Origin: JAVBLU01 sp031553225
Lineage (GTDB): Bacteria; Bacillota; Clostridia; Christensenellales; UBA1750
Length of the DNA stretch: 36,132 nucleotides
Assembly (NCBI GenBank): GCA_031553225.1
Contig: JAVBLU010000052.1
Location: 1-36,132, forward strand
Direction of reading: 5' to 3'
The notes under the pieces were generated by a model that ran no database searches, was not told where the DNA came from, and saw nothing but the letters and a program-made list of their open reading frames with translations. Made by a program: the position numbers and the translations under genes. Shown piece by piece: positions 32,616-36,132 of the stretch; the stretch's first letter is position 1; each line of letters opens with the position of its first letter.

Positions 32616-33299
32616 GTGAATTGGTACGACTACATCGCCAAGCGCAACGGCGGATACCGCGTACGGGTGCCCTACGACGTGGAGGGCGAGTCCGCCGAGG
32701 ACGTGTTTGAGCGCGAACTCATCGGCGTGACCCAAGGCAAGGCCGTGCTGGACGCCGGATGCGGGCACGGCGAATTCACCCTGAAGATGGCGCGGCATGC
32801 GCGCTCCATCGTGGGATACGACTTCTCCCAGGAGATGATTCACATTGCGAACCGGCTAAAGCAGGAACAGAGCGCAGAAAGCGCCACCTTTGTGAAAACG
32901 GCGTGGCGCGAACAACTCCCCTTCCCCGACGGCGCGTTTGACGTCGTCTACAGCCGCCGCGGCCCCGGCTCCATCGTGGAGCAAAGCCGCCTGCTGAAGC
33001 CGGGCGGTATCGTCATGGGCATCCACATCTATCCTATCCCGGACGGGGAAATCGTGGACCGCATCGCGGCCACCGGCGCGTATGAGAACATCACCAGGCG
33101 CGTATACCAAACCGCCGTCACCTACCTGCGCAACGAGGCGGATTTCGCCGAATACCTCTCCTCCATGCACATGGCCCCGGACTACACGCTTCCGGAAAAC
33201 CGCGACGCCTTCGCGGCCATCCTGAAGGACAGCTACATCGGCGGCCGCATCGGCATCCGCGAGTCCAAGCAGATCTGGCGAGCCACGCGCAGCAAATAA
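32616..33299 (+). CDS. Class I SAM-dependent methyltransferase
   Basis: The 227-residue protein has the SAM-binding motif I VLDAGCGHG (44-52), a following acidic residue in GYDFS, motif post-I FPDGAFDVVYSRRG and motif III LLKPGGIVMGI. The fold is the Rossmann-like methyltransferase; the substrate (small molecule, tRNA or protein) cannot be read from it. The start is a GTG at 32616; the preceding G run (32601-32607) is a poor ribosome site, and the frame is open upstream but no better start is seen. The second methyltransferase follows by 42 nt. Confidence 0.85.
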   Translation: MNWYDYIAKRNGGYRVRVPYDVEGESAEDVFERELIGVTQGKAVLDAGCGHGEFTLKMARHARSIVGYDFSQEMIHIANRLKQEQSAESATFVKTAWREQLPFPDGAFDVVYSRRGPGSIVEQSRLLKPGGIVMGIHIYPIPDGEIVDRIAATGAYENITRRVYQTAVTYLRNEADFAEYLSSMHMAPDYTLPENRDAFAAILKDSYIGGRIGIRESKQIWRATRSK

Positions 33300-33341
33300 G
33301 CGCATAAGCGAGCCGATAAGGAATAGAGGGGAACTGCACCC

Positions 33342-34286
33342 ATGCCTGATACGTCGAGCAACGCCATCTGGTGCGCGCCGCAGCGCCCGGACTGCTTCGA
33401 ATCGCGCGCGCACCGCTTCCGCGAGGAGATGCGCCCGCTCTTTTATCTGTACCTGGGTATCGCGCCAAACAGCCGCGTGCTGGACGGGGGCTGCGGCTCG
33501 GGCGTGTTCACGCGCTACCTGGCCAGGGGCCTCGCGAGCGGCCACGTCACGGGCTTTGACATCAACGGCGATTTCATTGCGTACGGCCGCCAGAAGAGCG
33601 CCGAGCTCGGCCTGGACGGCCAAATGACCCTTCAGCAGGCCGACGGCTTCGCCCTGCCCTACGCGGACGGGAGCTTTGACGCCGTAACAAACTACACCTA
33701 TCTGGGCGTGCTCTCCGATCCGGAGGCCGGCCTGCGCGAGCTCGTCCGCGCCTGCCGGGCGGGCGGGGTTGTCTCCTGCGTTGCCGCCACGAACAACGTA
33801 CTGCCCGCGGTCTTTCAGGGCGAGTACCCCTTTGAAGACGCGGATGAGCTGCAGCGATTGGCCGATTTGGAGGCCGTCATCTTCGGGCATTTCGCCCGGA
33901 AAGCCTCCGACTGGAAGCAGTCGGAGGAATGGCACGCTTTCCGCTATCCCGTGCTGTTTGCTCGCTGCGGCCTTCAGGATATTCGCCTGTACCCCTTCGG
34001 TCATCTCATCTGCTACGGCGACGAGAGCTACCCCCAAACCTACCGCAGGGAGCTCGCCCTCACCCAGACGCGCGAGGAACTCGCCTGGCTGCCCCACCGG
34101 TACGCCGGCAAGGAGGACATCTACGCGCGCCACGGTTTCTGTGCAGATGACTACCGCCGCCTCGTGCAGCTGCTTCAGCGCAAGCTCGCCTACCTGGAGT
34201 CGCACTTCGACACCGGCGGGAGTTTTGAATGGCACGGCTCCTTCAACTTTATCGTGGCCGGACGCAAGCCGGCCCCCGCGGCTTAG
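33342..34286 (+). CDS. Class I SAM-dependent methyltransferase
   Basis: The 314-residue protein has motif I VLDGGCGSG (46-54), GFDIN after it, the DGSFDAVTNY block and a later methyltransferase core. It is longer than the preceding enzyme and shares little sequence with it beyond the common motifs, so they are not recent duplicates. A C-terminal helical part (about 225-300, ELALTQTREELAWLPH) may bind the substrate. The ATG at 33342 follows GAGGGG. The pair probably forms an operon, but no neighbour suggests a substrate. Confidence 0.85.
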   Translation: MPDTSSNAIWCAPQRPDCFESRAHRFREEMRPLFYLYLGIAPNSRVLDGGCGSGVFTRYLARGLASGHVTGFDINGDFIAYGRQKSAELGLDGQMTLQQADGFALPYADGSFDAVTNYTYLGVLSDPEAGLRELVRACRAGGVVSCVAATNNVLPAVFQGEYPFEDADELQRLADLEAVIFGHFARKASDWKQSEEWHAFRYPVLFARCGLQDIRLYPFGHLICYGDESYPQTYRRELALTQTREELAWLPHRYAGKEDIYARHGFCADDYRRLVQLLQRKLAYLESHFDTGGSFEWHGSFNFIVAGRKPAPAA

Positions 34287-34309
34287 TAAGCATCCGCCAC
34301 CGCCCGCAC

Positions 34310-34340
34310 AAAAAAAACGACGCGCCTTTCAGGCGCGTCG
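34310..34340 (-). terminator. Terminator shared by the convergent methyltransferase and C39 genes
   Basis: A perfect 10-bp stem (34318-34327 with 34331-34340) has a 3-nt loop. Eight A residues at 34310-34317 give a strong T run for minus-strand transcripts; the plus-strand run is weak. Confidence 0.85.
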
Positions 34341-34372
34341 GCTTTGATTATATAAGAAATGGCGCTTGATCA

Positions 34373-34430
34373 GGAACAAGGCGATGCCGGACGGTTTTCC
34401 TCCTGCTTGTTCCGGGGCGCTGTCCGGCAT
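34373..34430 (-). ncRNA. Interleaved inverted repeats (pseudoknot) in the C39 3' untranslated region
   Basis: Two perfect complementarities interleave: GGAACAAG (34373-34380) with CTTGTTCC (34406-34413), and ATGCCGGAC (34384-34392) with GTCCGGCAT (34422-34430). The order is A-B-A'-B', an H-type pseudoknot with 8- and 9-bp stems. It lies between the peptidase stop and the terminator on the minus strand. It does not match a ribozyme or riboswitch class I know. Confidence 0.5.
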
Positions 34431-34453
34431 GCAGATTTCCTATGCCTATGTAC

Positions 34454-35197
34454 CTATTTCGCCGGCACGGCCACAACGAACACGTTGCGTTTAAAGTCCG
34501 GATCAAACGTATTCTTCCAGTTGTAGTACAACCGCTCAAAGGACTCGATCACATAACCGTCCTGGCAATGGTCGGTCGTGTCGTACGGATCCATCAAAAT
34601 GAGCACATCGTCGGCGGTGCCGGGGGTGCCCATGGTGTCGTAGCCGATGACGACCTGCCAGTGGCCGCCCCACTCGTCCCAGCCGATGAGCACGGGCTGG
34701 CCCTTCTTCAGGCAGTCCAGCAGGAAGCTCTCGGGCACCTCGGAGGGGTCCGCCATGTCGTAGGTGGAATAGGTGGTGAAGCCGCCAAGGCCGTCGAAAA
34801 TGTTAATCATCTGGCGCAGGTTCGTCGCGCCTGGCTTGTCCTTCTTACGAAGAGCCACCAGGTCCATCTCGCCCAAATCGCCGCGCTTGCCGTACCACTC
34901 CAGCACCGTCAGGGCCGAGGTGGGGCCGCAGGTCCACTCGGTGGCCTGCTGCTGCGTCTTGTAGTTGGTCAGGATGGTCAGGTGGTCGTTGGACTTCATG
35001 TTGTAAAAATCAGGGTGTACGTAGTAGGAGGAATCCTTGACGTCGGCGTCGCGTTCCACGCTCGCGGCGCCTTCAATCGTCTGCTTGGGATCAAAGGGAA
35101 TCTTGTTCTGGTCGCTGAAGGCTCCGGTTCCGCCCGCCGTGAAGAGCGCGGAAAAGCTCAGGACCACCGAGAGACATGCTGCTGCCGCTTTGATCAT
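34454..35197 (-). CDS. Secreted C39-like cysteine peptidase
   Basis: The 247-residue protein has an N-terminal signal peptide (about 1-26, hydrophobic core AAAACLSVVLSFSALF) and a papain-like C39_2 domain. The catalytic triad candidates are Cys90 in EWTCGPTSA, His179 in GGHWQVVIGYD and Asp203 in LMDPYD. It probably works outside the membrane, as a peptidase, or in the spore envelope if its gene neighbours are a guide; the target is unknown. The ATG at 35197 starts 3 nt after the gin-like stop, and its ribosome site (GCGAGG) lies inside the end of that gene, so the two are translated together. Confidence 0.88.
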   Translation of the reverse strand: MIKAAAACLSVVLSFSALFTAGGTGAFSDQNKIPFDPKQTIEGAASVERDADVKDSSYYVHPDFYNMKSNDHLTILTNYKTQQQATEWTCGPTSALTVLEWYGKRGDLGEMDLVALRKKDKPGATNLRQMINIFDGLGGFTTYSTYDMADPSEVPESFLLDCLKKGQPVLIGWDEWGGHWQVVIGYDTMGTPGTADDVLILMDPYDTTDHCQDGYVIESFERLYYNWKNTFDPDFKRNVFVVAVPAK

Positions 35198-35200
35198 GGG

Positions 35201-35401
35201 TCAACCTCGCTTTCTGTGTATCGACGCAACGCGCAGCCCACGCATCCATTCCGCATAGGGGCGCTTGCTTCCGTAAGAAATGGCGCGCTCGCATGACGCG
35301 CAAATGTGGCAGCCGCGAACCGCTAGGTGCTCGCGCGCGTACCTGCCGCACAGGTCGCATCGCCTGTAGATGAGCGCCAGCCGCTTTTGCGCCATCGGCA
35401 T
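35201..35401 (-). CDS. gin: Gin-like anti-sigma-G zinc-finger protein
   Basis: The 66-residue protein has two CxxC pairs (Cys15/Cys18 in CDLC and Cys34/Cys37 in CASC) followed by ERAI, a Tyr and a basic helix. This spacing matches Gin/CsfB, the small protein that holds sigma-G inactive until the right stage of spore formation in Bacillus. The ATG at 35401 follows GAGGCGGGG; a second ATG two codons later is possible. It is the middle gene of an operon with a membrane protein and a C39-like peptidase. The family call is by pattern; other small zinc-ribbon proteins could look similar. Confidence 0.62.
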   Translation of the reverse strand: MPMAQKRLALIYRRCDLCGRYAREHLAVRGCHICASCERAISYGSKRPYAEWMRGLRVASIHRKRG

Positions 35402-35449
35402 CCCCGCCTCTCATGGCCATGGTATGCGCAGGGGCGCGCCGCCGTGCTC

Positions 35450-35932
35450 TTATCCGGCTCGTTTTGCCACAGCGTCCTCCAGCATATGCCGCAACCGGTC
35501 GGAGGGCTGAAAGAGAATGCAGCTGCGTTTTCCGCCATCATCCACCAGCATCGCCACATTGCGGGCCTTCAGGGCGCGCAGCCCGCACAGCTGCGGGCGC
35601 GTGGCACGGTCCAAACGCAGGGCGCTCTGGTGGCCTACCGCGGCGATGTGAGAAACCCGCGCGGTCATCAGGCGCGACACGCGGCTGCCCACCACCCGGT
35701 CGATGAAAAACTCGTCCTCGTCCAGCGTATAGCGGTACACGGCCATACGCTCGTTCACGAGGTACCAACAGATCGGAATGACCAGCACAAAGGATGCGTA
35801 GCCGACCAGCGGCGTTTGCGCCGCCTGCCCCAGCACGCACACCAGGGCCACCACCGCCGCCATTGCGCCGAGCACAAACAGAAAGTGGGCAGCAGGCGTC
35901 GCGCGCGGGTACTCGACCGTCTCACAGAACAT
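35450..35932 (-). CDS. Small membrane protein with two membrane segments and a soluble C-terminal domain
   Basis: I do not recognise a named family. The 160-residue protein has two adjacent membrane segments (about 16-36 and 43-61, LVGYASFVLVIPICWYLV) and a soluble domain of about 95 residues with alternating strands (YRYTLDEDEFFIDRVVGSR), resembling the PH-like domain of small bacterial membrane proteins. The ATG at 35932 follows GGAGG with a 9-nt gap. It begins 67 nt behind the 5S rRNA gene, after the rRNA terminator, and leads the operon that contains the Gin-like protein. Confidence 0.7.
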   Translation of the reverse strand: MFCETVEYPRATPAAHFLFVLGAMAAVVALVCVLGQAAQTPLVGYASFVLVIPICWYLVNERMAVYRYTLDEDEFFIDRVVGSRVSRLMTARVSHIAAVGHQSALRLDRATRPQLCGLRALKARNVAMLVDDGGKRSCILFQPSDRLRHMLEDAVAKRAG

Positions 35933-35963
35933 GGTAAACAGCCTCCGGTTGCCTATTATGAAA

Positions 35964-35985
35964 CGCCCCGCTTTTCAACGGGGCG
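35964..35985 (-). terminator. Terminator of the rRNA operon
   Basis: CGCCCCG (35964-35970) pairs with CGGGGCG (35979-35985). On the minus strand only TTT follows, so termination may be partial. Confidence 0.55.
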
Positions 35986-35999
35986 CTTCTGAAAAGAGA

Positions 36000-36115
<116 letters not shown>

Positions 36116-36132
36116 AAGATGTCGATCTGAGA

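Noticed and set aside
34373..34430. HDV-like or other self-cleaving ribozyme
   Set aside because: The A-B-A'-B' topology fits, but the P4 stem and catalytic joining segment are absent on both strands.

Overview
The window is a GC-rich chromosomal segment, probably from a high-GC member of the Clostridia (Bacillota). The signs are strong AGGAGG-type ribosome sites, frequent GTG and TTG starts, tRNA genes with encoded CCA, a Gin-type sporulation anti-sigma zinc finger, and a paired LplB/YtcP-type sugar permease set with a membrane-bound AraC-type regulator. The genus is not determined. Most very long reading frames opposite the real genes are artefacts of high GC.

Layout. (1) 3-4896: a 2-oxoacid dehydrogenase operon in the order E2 (cut by the window edge), E3, then an E1 alpha/beta fusion, closed by a terminator. 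(2) 5118-13524: rmuC and an rpe-family epimerase overlapping by 4 nt, followed closely by a three-gene cassette: an AAA+ ATPase of the kind found in contractile injection system loci, a 1277-residue repeat-rich protein with two hydrophobic segments, and an acidic YbjN/secretion-chaperone-like protein. (3) 13715-14399: a six-gene tRNA array (Val, Asp, Phe, Gly, Cys, Leu) behind a strong promoter. (4) 14455-17731: small accessory genes (HAD hydrolase, DUF6886-like protein, HTH protein, VOC protein, TetR regulator). (5) 17803-19299: a polyprenol/phytol-kinase-like membrane protein and a CDF-like membrane protein, divergent from tetR across a shared promoter with a good operator candidate. (6) 19312-32344: a glycan locus (GH38 mannosidase, two CUT1 permeases, a lipoprotein binding protein, an AraC-type sensor-regulator). 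It is split by an AT-rich island of about 4.2 kb at 21855-26062. (7) 32560-34286: two unrelated class I methyltransferases. (8) On the minus strand, 36115-34454: a 5S rRNA, then a membrane protein, a Gin-like protein and a secreted C39-like peptidase, whose 3' untranslated region can form an interleaved (pseudoknot) structure.

The island encodes a degenerate Fic protein with a winged-helix end and a complete, overlapping three-gene ABC-3C-type defence candidate (HNH effector, small middle component, DUF2326-type ATPase). A 17-bp direct repeat flanks it, a 21-bp perfect inverted repeat lies just inside its left end, and no recombinase is visible. It appears to have separated the mannosidase gene from its terminator.

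The two places most likely to hold new biology are the AAA+/giant protein/chaperone-like cassette (7030-13524) and the island with its inactive-looking Fic protein (21855-26062). Functions are read from motifs and family resemblance only; no database search was possible.
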